This document shows, piece by piece, positions 31,632 to 43,167 of a stretch of DNA of 64,000 bases (the first letter of the stretch is position 1; each line of letters opens with the position of its first letter). A program made the position numbers and the translations under genes. A model generated the notes under the pieces. It was not told the origin of the DNA. It did not search any database and saw only the letters and a program-made list of their open reading frames with translations. The stretch comes from Beroe forskalii (taxonomy: Eukaryota > Ctenophora > Nuda > Beroida > Beroidae), in contig WFMF01000051.1 in assembly GCA_011033025.1 (NCBI GenBank), forward strand, positions 434,001 through 498,000, given 5' to 3'.

Positions 31632-34049
31632 CTGAAAAGGAAGAGGTTCAAAGTGGTTTGTGTTTCAGTTCCTTCATTCTAGGTCACCTAGATAATCAAA
31701 ACTCAAAAGTCACAGCTCATTGAAAGAGTGAAAGGGACTGTTCATATTTATTACATAATAAAAGGGGCATGGGAGTCGATAAGTGATGGATGCTTATGTG
31801 GGAGGCGCCTTGCATTAATATTATGAGATTATGTAATAAAAATCTTTACCTTTTCAAGCAACTTTCCATAGAAATTTATTTAGAAATGCTGAAATAATTG
31901 TTTTATCGAAACGCTACCAAATTTGGCCAAATTGCTGCAGAGAGTACAGGATCTGATATTGCAATAATAGAGCTTTTTTGTAAAATCGCTGACTTAAGCA
32001 GTACATGTCACTTATTAGTATTACGAGGGTTTGTCCCTGAAAACATGATTTCGAGATTGTGGTTTCGAAACTAAAGGTTCGCCCTGTAGACAAATACTTT
32101 GCTTGGGATATTTGAGTACCCAATCCATTGCTGTAACATGGCGGTTTTAATTTTTCACCCAAAATTGACCTTTTTTCCAATGTATGCGCAATTTGAGGCA
32201 TGCAATCGATTGATTTTAGTCCCCCGATTAAACATGCGAAGTTTCAGCTCCATCTCTCTCAAAACAGCCGACTCACGCGCATATAATACGTGTCGTAGGG
32301 ACCAATCTTGAAACTTTCCGCGTCAACAGGTCCAATATCATTTGAGTTCTGACAAACCAATTTTTTGCCTATAAAGCTATGAATTGGCCAAATTTCAATA
32401 TTTATGATGATACAAACTTTCTTCAAAGGATAACATCAATTGCGTCGTATTATGTATTCTGTGCAAGTTCGGACTGTTAAAATTCGATTCCAGGCCAAAA
32501 GCCACAAAATAGTCGTTCTATTGGTTCAGGATTTTGCCATATCAGACTCCACACCTTTTGTTCACACTAACTTCGCCGTTTTTCAATATTTTTACCGTAT
32601 TTTTACCAGGACAAAACATGTCACTATTTCAGTGAATTCAGCTTGTTCGATAAATGAATATATTCAGTGACTGAAAACATTTATCATAATGTCTTGTTTT
32701 ACCTACTTAACAAATATACGTTATAAAGTTCAAGGTGATAAATGCAGTGAAGTTACAAAGATGTGCAACGTCAATAAGAATTCGAGAGCATATGTTGCAC
32801 AAGTAATGTTTTTTTTTCAGATTTCTTTAATAAGGTCAAATGGACAATGTAAGTGCAAAGTGAGAATGAGCAGTTTAAAAGAGTAAGACTAAGAAGAATA
32901 GAACAATAAGCAACCAGCTGGGCAAAATAAGAATTAAAAGGTGTTAAGCATGTAATATTGGGGCTTTCAATTTTGAGCCAGTAATTTTTTTGGCCACTTC
33001 CAAAATAATTGTGTTGTAAAATCTCAGAATTGAAATCAAAATTGAAATTTATCAGCATCAGAAGACCTCCCTACAGAAGACGCCTGACATTGGAAATGTC
33101 TGGCCCCTGCCCCATGCTTTGAGGTTTCCCATCAATCTCGTTACAAACATGCCCTTGTTGTGGCAGGCCACTGTATTCTGCAGTCAGCCAGTCAATTCGT
33201 ATCATGAAAGGATGATATATGTCCAGAACATACTTTAGTAATAAGTACTTATCTACTCGGCTATTTCTCGAGTAAGTCAGGGCAACTTGGCTGGTAATTG
33301 GCTATAATGTAGCTGGTGTAGGAAGTGATATATAATTTTCATGCAATTTGCAGACGCTATTAAATGCATGCCTACACCTAACCTTTTGACTGCTAACCCC
33401 CCTGCCCCTGAATCCCCCGAGATTAATTCAAAAGTCAGCTGGACTGAACATGGTGGAACATAACTGAGAAGAAAGAAGAGATAGACCAAAAATTGAAAGA
33501 CAAAAAAGCTAAAAAGGGAGAAAAAAGGAAGAGACATAGTAGGTTCTCAAAAAGTATTGGAATTTTTTAAAGGGGGTTTCAAATAAAGAAATAAGGGTGA
33601 ATTTGCATCAAATGTTTTGAAATAGTTTTTAACCATTTTAATCAAAGTAGCTGATAAGAAGATAAGACAGCTGTCATCATCAACATAACTATGACTAAGA
33701 AAAAGATTGTGATGCTGAGAAAACAGTTGGCAAAGCATTCAAAATGCTGTTCGATTTAGTTAAATTCTAACAAAAGATACAAAAGATATGAACTTTCATA
33801 TTGTTTTATTTGTGTATTTTCAAAATTTTTAAAACTGTTAATGGGGAGGGTGTTCAATAACTGTCCCCTACTGTACTACTGTAGTAAAGTAGTAAAACTG
33901 CAATCATTGCCTGTTGATTTGAGACTGAAGAGTATGATTAGAGTATCTTATGATTAGAATTTTCAATGAAGTACTGAGCTATTTAGGTAATTTTTCCTCA
34001 AAATATGATGTTTATGCTTACATTCCGGATGAACTGTGGTCATACTCAC
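31632..34049. other. intronic AT-rich stretch of the membrane-protein gene
   Basis: No further exon recognised. Open frames at 31914-33738 on either strand are AT-rich chance frames without splice context. Some missing exon here cannot be excluded. Confidence 0.4.
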
Positions 34050-34115
34050 CCAGATGAGTGACGACAATGATATGCAACCCATAAGGAATGAGTACATCAT
34101 GTATTACATCTATTC
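34050..34115 (-). CDS. membrane-protein gene, small upstream exon
   Basis: A 66-bp minus-strand exon with acceptor CTTTCAG and donor GG/GTGAGT. Reading after two bases gives IDVIHDVLIPYGLHIIVVTH plus L and one base of the next codon, which fits the acceptor at 31616 exactly. Splice sites, phase and hydrophobic helix-like content agree. It is too short for independent identification. A diverged relative of its second half may lie at about 35290-35360. Confidence 0.55.
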
Positions 34116-34756
34116 CTGAAAGATTTTAATAATGATTGTATTGGGCAAATATAACATAGAAGATGAGTTTAAGGGTCAATTGTTATTTTGAATAACACAA
34201 ATAATAAAAATGCAACTAAATCATTGTAGGTAGGTACCTACCTACCTATACAATATCAGTCATGATTAATGATTAAAATATAATTCTATTATCAATATTT
34301 TAATTCAAATCATTTCAGGATATTTGATTTATTAGAGGTGGAACCTCCAGAGAATTATCAGATAAAACTCTGGTAGAACTCTGTAAATCTGATTATTCCA
34401 AGAACACTATTCCAGTCCTGGTACATTTAGAGGTTTGGTACAATCGCATAGCTTGTCAGAGTTAGCATATTTTGCACAATTTCTCCCATGAATCGATTTA
34501 ACATTGCATTAGACTATTGTAAAAAGCTTTTTTTGAATCATTTAGTACCAAAAATCGATTTGCACGAAAAATCAGGTGAAATGTGCTGACTCTGCAAAGC
34601 CACATAATTGAACAGTAACTAGAATTGTGTACTCATCAGACTAAAGTAACTAAACTTGATACAATAATTATTGGCCGATAACTTCACACAATTTAACTTT
34701 CAGTACATGGAGTGTCGCTTTCAGGCTCTGTGAACTGAAAGTTTCAAGTTGACGGG
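34116..34756. other. non-coding stretch
   Basis: No gene seen. A small perfect palindrome TAGGTAGGTACCTACCTA lies at about 34228-34246. Confidence 0.4.
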
Positions 34757-35125
34757 TGCTTCCAGAGCTGCCCCAGTTGGGTTTAAAGTTTTTGATGACA
34801 TCATTTTGCCAGCCAATATGCAGTGGTTTAGGGCATTGTGCTTCCAATCCAGAGTTTGTTGGTTCAATTCCTGACCACGCCTATCATGCTAAGGGTCAGA
34901 ACTCTCGCCTAAGCAGCCACATGGTTTACTCGGCCAAGCATACAGGAAACTGTACAGGAGGGTTAAATGATGAGCTGCCCATTGCAACAAATTCTCGGGC
35001 TAAGAAAGTTTGGATTACACTTCATTAACCATCACTGGCTTGATTACACTTGAATCCTTTGATTCCTGTCATTGGCTGTTACAGCTGTAATTGGAATAGA
35101 GATAAAACCATCTAGATAAAAAATT
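34757..35125 (+). mobile_element. tRNA-derived SINE (copy 2)
   Basis: The head reads GCAGTGGTTTAGGGCATTG (A box) then TTGGTTCAATTCC (B box), spaced as in a tRNA. The tail has TTGATTACACTTGAATCC, TTTGATTCCTGTCATTGGC and TGGAATAGAGATAAAACC, shared with 6195-6460. The middle differs between the two copies and may be an insertion or another subfamily. Confidence 0.8.
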
Positions 35126-36072
35126 GTGCTGAGTATAGTCAAACAAAGGATTAGTCAAACAAAATATTAGAATTTTTAGCTCACAAACTAATCAAAAGGA
35201 CAATGAAAACTAAAAATATGGGTTGTTAGGCCCATGGTTAGACATTTTTACCATCAGAATAACTGTCTACTATCTATTGCAAGTACTGGGACAGCTGCAT
35301 ATCCAGCCATGTGGCCAGTATGGATGCAGAAGATGATCTGCAACCCCTGGAAAGATGGCTGGCATCTGTTGACAAACTCCCATCCTCAGTGAATATTAGT
35401 GAAATGAATTTCTCTACATGTTTCACTCCTTATTTCAAGCTTTCGAGCTCATCATATCATTATTTCTATCAATCACGAATTACATGATTTTCTCATTGGT
35501 ATTGTGTGAACATGGCACAGTAGCCTAAACACAGAGGAGTTCATTTGGAAGACGGCGTTAAAACAGATAACATGACAGATCATCACGGGTTAAACAGATA
35601 CTGAGGACACAACACTAATGGATCCAATGTCTTATCTATAGAGGTGTATTGGTAAACTACAAACATAACAAAATACTGCATATCGATTTTCTGTGATTCG
35701 TTGTTTTGACTTATGAATTTGTATTTAAGTGTACAAGGAAATTGTAAATATTAGACTATTTCGGACATGAGTTAGAAGTGCTTTTCTCTTGTGGAAACTC
35801 ATTCAATCAGGACGAAGTTAAATTTATTAAAAACATGTGGTCAAATTTCAATTGACCACATTATTGGATTGTTGTTGTAAAATAAACTAATTCTTTTAAC
35901 GAAATATTTCTTTAACATATACTGAATTCAACAATTGAAATGATATATTGAACATGTTTTAACTTTTCAAACAATAAAAACGAAAAATGAAACGAAAAAC
36001 AATTTGCACCATTTTTGTAACAACATCAAAACAATTTAAACATGCTTTTTTTATTCCTAAGCCCGGTGTTTG
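35126..36072. other. non-coding stretch with one exon-like patch
   Basis: On the minus strand, 35290-35380 reads GLQIIFCIHTGHMAGYAAVP after CATCTTTCCAG. Its DNA (GGGTTGCAGATCATC) resembles the GGGTTGCATATCATTG of the 34050-34115 exon. No matching donor was confirmed. The rest shows nothing. Confidence 0.4.
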
Positions 36073-36350
36073 CTCTAACCAGATCCCTAGTTTTACACGC
36101 GCGCCGCGCCTTGCTCGTTTGGCGACACCCCTGGTTAGCCGGTGTGTTCGGGGAAGCCCGGTGTGTGTATATGTACAATGTAAGCGTGCCTACGCCGCGC
36201 CTGGCCAGACGTTGCCTGCCCCATGGCCCATATTTTTTCTGCAAGTCGGGGCATCCCCTAACCAGGGGTGTCGATTCAATGGTTTAGCGCTTGCCGCGCC
36301 GCGCACTCCGTGCGCGTAACCAGGGCCCTGGTTAGGGCAAGTCGGGGTGC
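36073..36350. repeat. GC-rich CTAACCAG repeat cluster
   Basis: CTCTAACCAGATCCCTAG, TTTTACACGCGCG occurs here and again at 52728 (CTCTAACCAGATCCCTAC, TTTTACGCGCGCG). The cluster contains further inverted CCCCTGGTTAG/CTAACCAGGGG words (36130, 36258 and 36320-36335). CpG-rich against AT-rich surroundings; probably nested small foldback elements. Confidence 0.65.
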
Positions 36351-36639
36351 TGTTATGCCCTCCCCCTCCGGGGGTAACCGAATCTCTCGCAGCCTAATAT
36401 ACAGCAGCTGAGGGGCACGCGTAACTTGACACCGCGAGGACAGCCCCGCACAGGGAGAGACCGTGAGAGGCGGCGTGACGTCACTATCAGAGCCGCGCAC
36501 GACGCTGATACTCCTGAGGCCGAGAGACGAACTCAGTCGTGGCTACCTGTGTTCTCTAAGGAGTCACTGACACACTGGGCTGGCCATCCTGGTCATTTAG
36601 GTTAGCAGTCTGAATAGTACTTAGATTTTAACCTTCTTC
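36351..36639 (+). repeat. 5' LTR, left piece
   Basis: Matches 51130-51416 with few differences by eye. Homology stops at CCTTCTTC, where the LINE begins. Confidence 0.75.
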
Positions 36640-36649
36640 TGTAATCTAT

Positions 36650-39118
36650 GTTCGTCACAATATTGAAGTTCATGGAAGTGTCTATGGTCCAGACTCAGTT
36701 GCTGTTTGTATAAAATGTGATATGGGAAAGGCTATGATAGCATGTGTGTATAGGTCACCATCATTGAATAAGAAACAAGACATCAAGTTGCTGAAATTCA
36801 TGAAAAGTATTTTTCAAGAAAAAGGATGTCTTGGAACTTTTTGTTTTGGAGACTTTAACCTTTCTCAAGTTTCCTGGCTATCTGGTACTATATTGGGTGC
36901 TCATGAGAATTCTTGTAGTAATTTGATTCTTATGCAGAAAATGTATTTAGAGTTGATCCATGATTTAGGACTATCATGGTTATTGACATCTGAAGTAACT
37001 CGCCGGAGACTTAATACAATGTCTGGAATAATGAGTGAAAGTTTGCTAGACCAGTTACTTTTAACAGATGAAAGCCTGGTAAATGAATTCAAGTTAGGTC
37101 CTCATCTTGGCAAGAGTGATCATGTAACTCTTTCTACAGAACTCAATGTATCTCACCCAGGAAAGTTGGAAGTAAACAAGGTAACAAAGGAAGGAAGAAG
37201 ATGCTGGTCCAAAGTAACAAGCGAAGAAATTCTCAAATGGTCTCAAGAAATCGACTGGAAGTTTGATCCAACAAAATTAGATGATATGTCTGTTAATGAT
37301 TTGTGGTCAATGATTTGTGTCACTGAAAAATTAAATGTTATTTCTGATAAGGTTCCCCTTCAAAAGCATACAAACAATGTTGATATTAACTACAGTTCAC
37401 CATGGGTTAATAGATCACTAAAAAGAGCAATAAGAAATAAAAATAGGGCTTGGAATGTATTTGATATTACTCCAAATATAAGAAATTGGAATACTGCTTT
37501 AGAAAAACAGCAATTATTTGAAGAATGTGAATGTAAAGCAAGAGTTAAGTATGAAAGAAAGGTTACTAAGGACCTAAAGTATAATTCTCGTGCCTTCTTT
37601 TCATATTTAAGATCGCGCAATAAAGTTAAAGATATTGTGACAAGCCTGGTTAAACCGGATGGTACACGTACAACTAATGATAAGGAGACAGCTGAGTGCT
37701 TAGCTGATACTTTTAGTTCAGTTTTTGTTGAGGAGCCTCATGGTCCTATGCCAAAAGCTTGTTACAATACTGAAAATGTGAAAAAATGTGAGGATATAGT
37801 AATTAGTTTTGCTGAAGTTTATAATGAGTTAGGAAGGCTTGATGTTTTCAAGAGTTTTGGCCCTGACAATGTACATCCCAAACTTTTGAAGGCTCTTGCT
37901 GAAAATGATGATTTTGTTCAAATAATAACTCTGCTTTTTAATAAATGTGCTAATGAAGCAAGAATACCTGACGTTTGGAAGGAAGCTAATGTGGTTGCTC
38001 TCCATAAGAAGGAATCTAGAAATGATCCATCTAATTACAGGCCAGTTTCTTTGACTTGTATTATATCTAAAGTTTATGAGAAATTTCTGAGACAACATAT
38101 TTTGAATTTTATTGAAGATGATATAACTGAGGATCAGCATGGTTTTGTTCCACGTAAATCATGCTTGTCTAACCTTCTAGAGACTGTTGACAATATCATT
38201 GATTTGCTTGAAGAGGGGTATCCTGTAGATGTACTGTACTTTGACTTTATGAAGGCCTTTGATACTGTTCCACACTATAGGCTTCTGATAAAGTTAGAGA
38301 ATTATGGGTTTAGTAGTAAGGTGCTTGCAATTATTCAGGATTTTCTATCAAATAGAACAATGAAGACTATCATAAGGGGAGAATATTCTAGTTCTAAGTT
38401 TGTGAAATCAGGTGTACCACAGGGATCAGTTTTGGGTCCCTTGCTATTTGTACTTTACATTAACGACTTACCTAATGGGATGAAAAATGTCACTAAAATA
38501 TTTGCTGATGATTTAAAAGTTGTTGCAAATGCTGCTAAGTATGATGATACTAATATGGATTTGAAATCACTTGAGAACTGGGAAGAAACTTGGCTTTTGA
38601 AGTTCAACACAGAAAAATGCAAAGTCATGCACATTGAATTGAATGATAATCCTAGAAATGAGTATAAATTAGATAATAATATCCTTGAAGAAACTTGCTT
38701 AGAAAAGGACTTAGGTGTTTTAATGAAAAACGACTTACTCTGGGGAAGTAATATCAATAAGTGTATTAAGGATGCTAATAGAACTATTGCTTGGATAAGT
38801 AGAAATGTTGTTGCAAAAGACATTGATATAATGTTGAGAATCTATAAAGCTCTTATCCGACCAAAGCTTGAGTACTGTGTTCAGCTTTGGTCTCCTGCTG
38901 CTCGCCATGGGAACTGGGGTACCATCTTGGAGCTGGAAGGTGTCCAGCGACGTTTCACCAGACTAATAAATGGCATAGGTACACTTCCCTACAGTGAGCG
39001 GCTTGATAGATTGAATCTCACTACATTGGCAGAACGAAGGATAAGAGGGGATCTAATTGAAACTTTTAAGGTTGTTAGCAATAAAGTTCAGTATTGTCAA
39101 GACTTGTTTAAATGGTAG
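36650..39118 (+). CDS. LINE ORF2: AP endonuclease (partial) and reverse transcriptase
   Basis: The frame is open from about 36632; the first ATG is at 36722, but VRHNIEVHGSVYGPDSVAVC upstream is also LINE sequence, so the ATG is internal. The endonuclease C-terminal half shows VYRSPS, FCFGDFNLS and SDHVTLSTEL (catalytic GDFN and SDH). The RT domain shows SNYRPVSLTCIISKVYEKFL, QHGFVPRKSCLSN, FDFMKAFDTVPH (motif A), SGVPQGSVLGPLLFVLYIND (motif B) and FADDL (about residues 594-598 from 36722, motif C), then the thumb and LEYCVQLWSP. The catalytic Asps are present. Near the end the frame is lost by one base: after LFKW the next frame gives GRSRRNLLTYKHKSVSYSKD. RT family usual length is about 900-1000 residues; the N-terminal endonuclease part and any ORF1 are missing. 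Non-functional copy. Confidence 0.85.
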   Translation, partial: VRHNIEVHGSVYGPDSVAVCIKCDMGKAMIACVYRSPSLNKKQDIKLLKFMKSIFQEKGCLGTFCFGDFNLSQVSWLSGTILGAHENSCSNLILMQKMYLELIHDLGLSWLLTSEVTRRRLNTMSGIMSESLLDQLLLTDESLVNEFKLGPHLGKSDHVTLSTELNVSHPGKLEVNKVTKEGRRCWSKVTSEEILKWSQEIDWKFDPTKLDDMSVNDLWSMICVTEKLNVISDKVPLQKHTNNVDINYSSPWVNRSLKRAIRNKNRAWNVFDITPNIRNWNTALEKQQLFEECECKARVKYERKVTKDLKYNSRAFFSYLRSRNKVKDIVTSLVKPDGTRTTNDKETAECLADTFSSVFVEEPHGPMPKACYNTENVKKCEDIVISFAEVYNELGRLDVFKSFGPDNVHPKLLKALAENDDFVQIITLLFNKCANEARIPDVWKEANVVALHKKESRNDPSNYRPVSLTCIISKVYEKFLRQHILNFIEDDITEDQHGFVPRKSCLSNLLETVDNIIDLLEEGYPVDVLYFDFMKAFDTVPHYRLLIKLENYGFSSKVLAIIQDFLSNRTMKTIIRGEYSSSKFVKSGVPQGSVLGPLLFVLYINDLPNGMKNVTKIFADDLKVVANAAKYDDTNMDLKSLENWEETWLLKFNTEKCKVMHIELNDNPRNEYKLDNNILEETCLEKDLGVLMKNDLLWGSNINKCIKDANRTIAWISRNVVAKDIDIMLRIYKALIRPKLEYCVQLWSPAARHGNWGTILELEGVQRRFTRLINGIGTLPYSERLDRLNLTTLAERRIRGDLIETFKVVSNKVQYCQDLFKW

Positions 39119-39204
39119 AAGTAGGAGAAATTTATTAACTTATAAGCATAAGAGTGTGTCTTATTCTAAAGATATTGGTAGAATGAATAGTAATCTGATG
39201 AATT

Positions 39205-42096
39205 GACCAAAAATCATTGAGTGTGCCAACTTTTTGATGCTGATGTAAATTTTTTGATGTTTTGAATTTATAAAATGATTCTGATCCAAAAAATCATTTC
39301 ACCTTCAAAAAATTGATGATTTGGAAATAGCAAATAGTCGATTTGCCAAGAAATTTATTTTATGTGAAGAAATCAATTCTTCACAAAAAATGAATGATCT
39401 TGAATTAGGAATTAATTCTGTAAGAATAATTGTGTGCAATGTAAAAAAATTTGTGTTTCGTTATAATAATTTAAATATTTCCCTGTATTTCTTTTCAGCA
39501 CAAAAAGTTGATGAAGTTGCTATTAAAAAGAGATGTACAGCAAAAAATTGTTGCTGTGCAAGATATTTGATGTTTTCTTCTGTAAAGTTATTTTATCTGT
39601 TAGCAAATCATATCATGATCAATATTTTGATGATTTGCATTTAAAATTTGTGTTTTCAGACCAAAAATCATTGAGTGTGCTAACTTTTTAGTGCTGATGT
39701 AAATTTCATGATGTTTTGAATTTATAAAATGATTCTGATCCAAAAAATCATTTCACCATCAAAAAATTGATGATTTGGAATTATAGCAAATAGTTGATTT
39801 GCCAAGAATGTGATTTTTATGTGAAAAAATCAATTCTTCACAAAAAATAAATGATCTTGAATTAGGAAATAATTCTGTTAGGATACTTGTTCATAATGTA
39901 AAAATTTTTGTGTTTTGTTACAATAATTGAACTATTTCCCAGTACAGTATTTATTTTCAGCACAAAAATTTGATGAAGTTGCTATTTAAAAGAGATGTAC
40001 TGCAAAAAATTGTTGCTGTGCAAGATATTTGATGTTTTCTTCTGTAAAGTTATTTTATCTGTTAGCAAATCATATCATGATCAATATTTTGATGATTTGC
40101 ATTTAAAATTTGTGTTTTCAGACCAAAAATCATTGAGTGTGCTAACTTTTTAGTGCTGATGTAAATTTCTTGATGTTTTGAATTTATAAAATGATTCTGA
40201 TCCAAAAAATCATTTCACCTTCAAAAAATTGATGATTTGGAAATAGCAAATAGTTGATTTGCCAAGAATGTGATTTTATGTGAAGAAATAAATTCTTCAC
40301 AAAAAATGAATGATCTTGAATTAGGAATTAATTCTGTTAGGATACTTGTTCATAATGTAAAAATTTTTGTGTTTTGTTACAATAATTGAACTATTTCCCA
40401 GTACAGTATTTATTTTCAGCACAAAATTTGATGAAGTTGCTATTTAAAAGAGATGTACTGCAAAAAATTGTTGCTGTGCAAGATATTTGATGTTTTCTTC
40501 TGTAAAGTTATTTTATCTGTTAGCAAATCATATCATGATCAATATTTTGATGATTTGCATTTAAAATTTGTGTTTTCAGACCAAAAATCATTGAGTGTGC
40601 TAACTTTTTAGTGCTGATGTAAATTTCTTGATGTTTTGAATTTATAAAATTATGTATATGAACTTTCAATTCTGAAACAATGTTTTATTTGTTCAACACT
40701 GTTTTCTAATTCACAAAACATCAATTTATTGTCTTATCAACAGTTATAGGTTTACAGATCATTGATTTAGTAGCATCTCATCAAATTTATAATTCAAAAG
40801 CACTGATTTTCTGGACCATCATAGTTCCTGATCCATGATCTCTGTAGACTGAAACCACAGGGATTTAAAATTTATTAAACGAAAATTATCCCTGGAAAGA
40901 AGAAACCTTGCCATTAAATTTGCAGTATAGCACATCAAAATTCATCAATATTTTGTTATGTATATGAATTTTCAATTCTGGAACAATGTTTTATTTGTTC
41001 AACACTGTTTTCTAATTCACAAAACATCAATTTATTGTCTTATCAACAGTTATAGGTTTACAGATCACTGATTTAGTAGCCTCTCATCAAATTTATAATT
41101 CAAATCCACTGATTTTCTGGACCATCATATTAGTTTTCCTGATCCCTGATCTCTGTAGACTGAAACCACAGGGACCAGATCAACAGATTTAGAAAATTTG
41201 TTGCACAATAATTATTTTTTGCATTGCACTTATTTATTTCCAGAACATATTTGTTTTATGAGTAATATCATCAATTTTTTGGTCAGAATTTATTTCTTGC
41301 CATAACACAAAATCTTGCAGAATTCAACAATTCCTAAAATCAAAATCATCAAATTTTTTCACCATATTTATTTTCGCATTTCAGCTAATTTTTTTGTGTG
41401 GATCATCAAAAAATTTCAAATATCTAATTTCTTATTTTTGAATCATCAAATATTTTCCCTATCACCTAATTCTGCTCGCAAGAAATGATTTTTATATGAA
41501 AATCATCAAGTTTGTGGTTTTGTCAACGATTTGTTAGAACAGCACTAAAGTTTAAATTGAAATCATCAATATATTTGTAGCAGCATCAATTTTTTTGCAA
41601 AACATCAAGTTTCTGAAATTGTTGGCACAAGATCAACAGATTTAGAAAATGAAATCATCAATTTGTTGCACAATAATTATTTTTTGCATTGCACTAATTT
41701 ATTTTCAGAACATATTTTTTTATGAGTAATATCATCAATTTTTTTGCCAGAATTTATTTCTTGCCATAACACAAAATCTTGCAGAATTCAACAATTCCTA
41801 AAATCAAAATCATCAAATTTTTTCACCTTATCTATTGTCGCATTTCTGCTAATTTTTTTGTGTGGATCATCAAAAAATTTCAAATATCTGATTTTTTATT
41901 TTTGAATCATCAAATATTTTCCCTATCACCTAATTCTGCTCGCAAGAAATGATTTTTATATGAAAATCATCAAGTTTGTGGTTTGGTCAACGATTTGTTA
42001 GAACAGCATTGAAGTTTAAATTGAAATCATCAATATTTTTGCAAAACATCAATTTTTTTGCAAAACATCAAGTTTCTGAAATTGTTGGCACAAGCC
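39205..42096. mobile_element. 2.9-kb ATCAAAAAATTGATG repeat element inserted in the LINE
   Basis: The structure is three tandem families in series. A (about 455 bp) occurs three times plus a stub (39207, 39656, 40119, 40578). B (about 300 bp) occurs twice (40650, 40955). C (about 455 bp) occurs twice (41178, 41633). A begins with CATTGAGTGTGCCAAC, and C ends with GTTGGCACA, so the outer ends are inverted (TGTGCCAAC/GTTGGCACA). No ORF beyond about 107 codons. The border with LINE coding sequence at the right (NKDKFNQ) shows that it is an insertion. The class is unknown; it could be a non-autonomous DNA element that grew by internal tandem duplication. Confidence 0.7.
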
Positions 42097-42203
42097 TGGG
42101 GGGGGTCTTAATAAGGACAAATTTAATCAATATTTAAAAAGCAATCCATTTGTGGCGAAGAGAAAAGGAATCAACATCAGGGATTGTTTCTAAGAGTCTA
42201 GTT

Positions 42204-43167
42204 GCTGAACCTATTTTCTACTTTCTGATCCTACGAAACTCATGTTCCCATCAACCAAAACCAGACCACCTTAGCTTTTCCTCACACTATCCTCAGTAGG
42301 TTTCCATAGTTATCTTTAGTCCATAATGTATTATTACCTCAGTTTTGTCGTTCTTATACTCAGTTGCTGATTTTTGTTACTATGTGATTCTCATCAGTCT
42401 CATTCTCTACTTTGATTATAACCTACTTTTACGACCTTTTCATAACTTACTTTATGACCCTATTTTAACATAGCTTTACTTCAGAACTCAGTCTCAAAGC
42501 TATAGGCATTCCTCAACTATCCTCACTACTTCTATCATCACTTTTTGGCATATCATCCTCCCTTGATGACTCAAGACTAAGAACTTCGAGCTTTAAGACT
42601 CCTTATCTATGAACTTTATTAGAAAGATATAGTGTTTTCTATCGAAACCCATGTTCATTGTTCAATAGTTTATTTATCAAAACGTCATGTTTTTCCTGGA
42701 TTAAGCTATGATATAGTTTTTATAGGCTTGTTGAAGTATTTATTTATTCAGTTATTTATTTTCCAGCCATTTAAAGTGTCGTTGCTTATCTCACTCTTAT
42801 CTTGATCCAAATTGGGCAGAGGGTGAATTCATGGTCTGGGCGGCAACTGCTATTCAATGCTAGAAAACTTGGCTCGATACCCTTTCCCTGCTCTCAACTG
42901 AGCATAACTAACCAAGGCCTATGAATCCGTAAACCAATAAAAGTATAAGTTTTAGATTATTTCTATCGCCGAGTGTGACTGGAGCCTTGTGCCCACATCT
43001 GCACTAAACAAAATGTTACATTCTGTTACGTAGTAAGTAGGAAAACTTACCTAACTTCCCCTTTACGGATTTGTAGTAGGAACTTCCCTGTTGCTCTTTA
43101 CTCCTTTATCTAAAACCCCCTCGCACGTCCATAGATCCCAAAACCGGCCATACCCCAGCGATTAACA
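42204..43167 (+). repeat. 5' LTR, right piece
   Basis: Homologous to 51525-52488. Close to identical over the last 500 bp (for example TTTCCAGCCATTTAAAGTGT), more divergent at the start. Ends GCGATTAACA. Confidence 0.75.

Larger units (their letters stand above)
36640..42203 (+). mobile_element. AP-endonuclease LINE (CR1/L2/Jockey-like) inserted in the 5' LTR
   Basis: The LINE begins inside its endonuclease domain (5' truncated) and ends with the C-terminal piece NKDKFNQYLKSNPFVAKRKG, INIRDCF and a stop at 42191-42193. LTR sequence resumes at about 42204, leaving almost no 3' UTR. About 2.9 kb of unrelated repeat sequence (39205-42096) interrupts the last part of its coding region. About 110 bp of LTR present in the right LTR copy (51417-51524) is absent here, which a target-site deletion at insertion would explain. 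Confidence 0.75.

Noticed and set aside
36026-36500. Frames of 72-110 codons in CpG-rich sequence
   Set aside because: They cross the border of a GC-rich repeat and the LTR start and differ between copies; no protein character.
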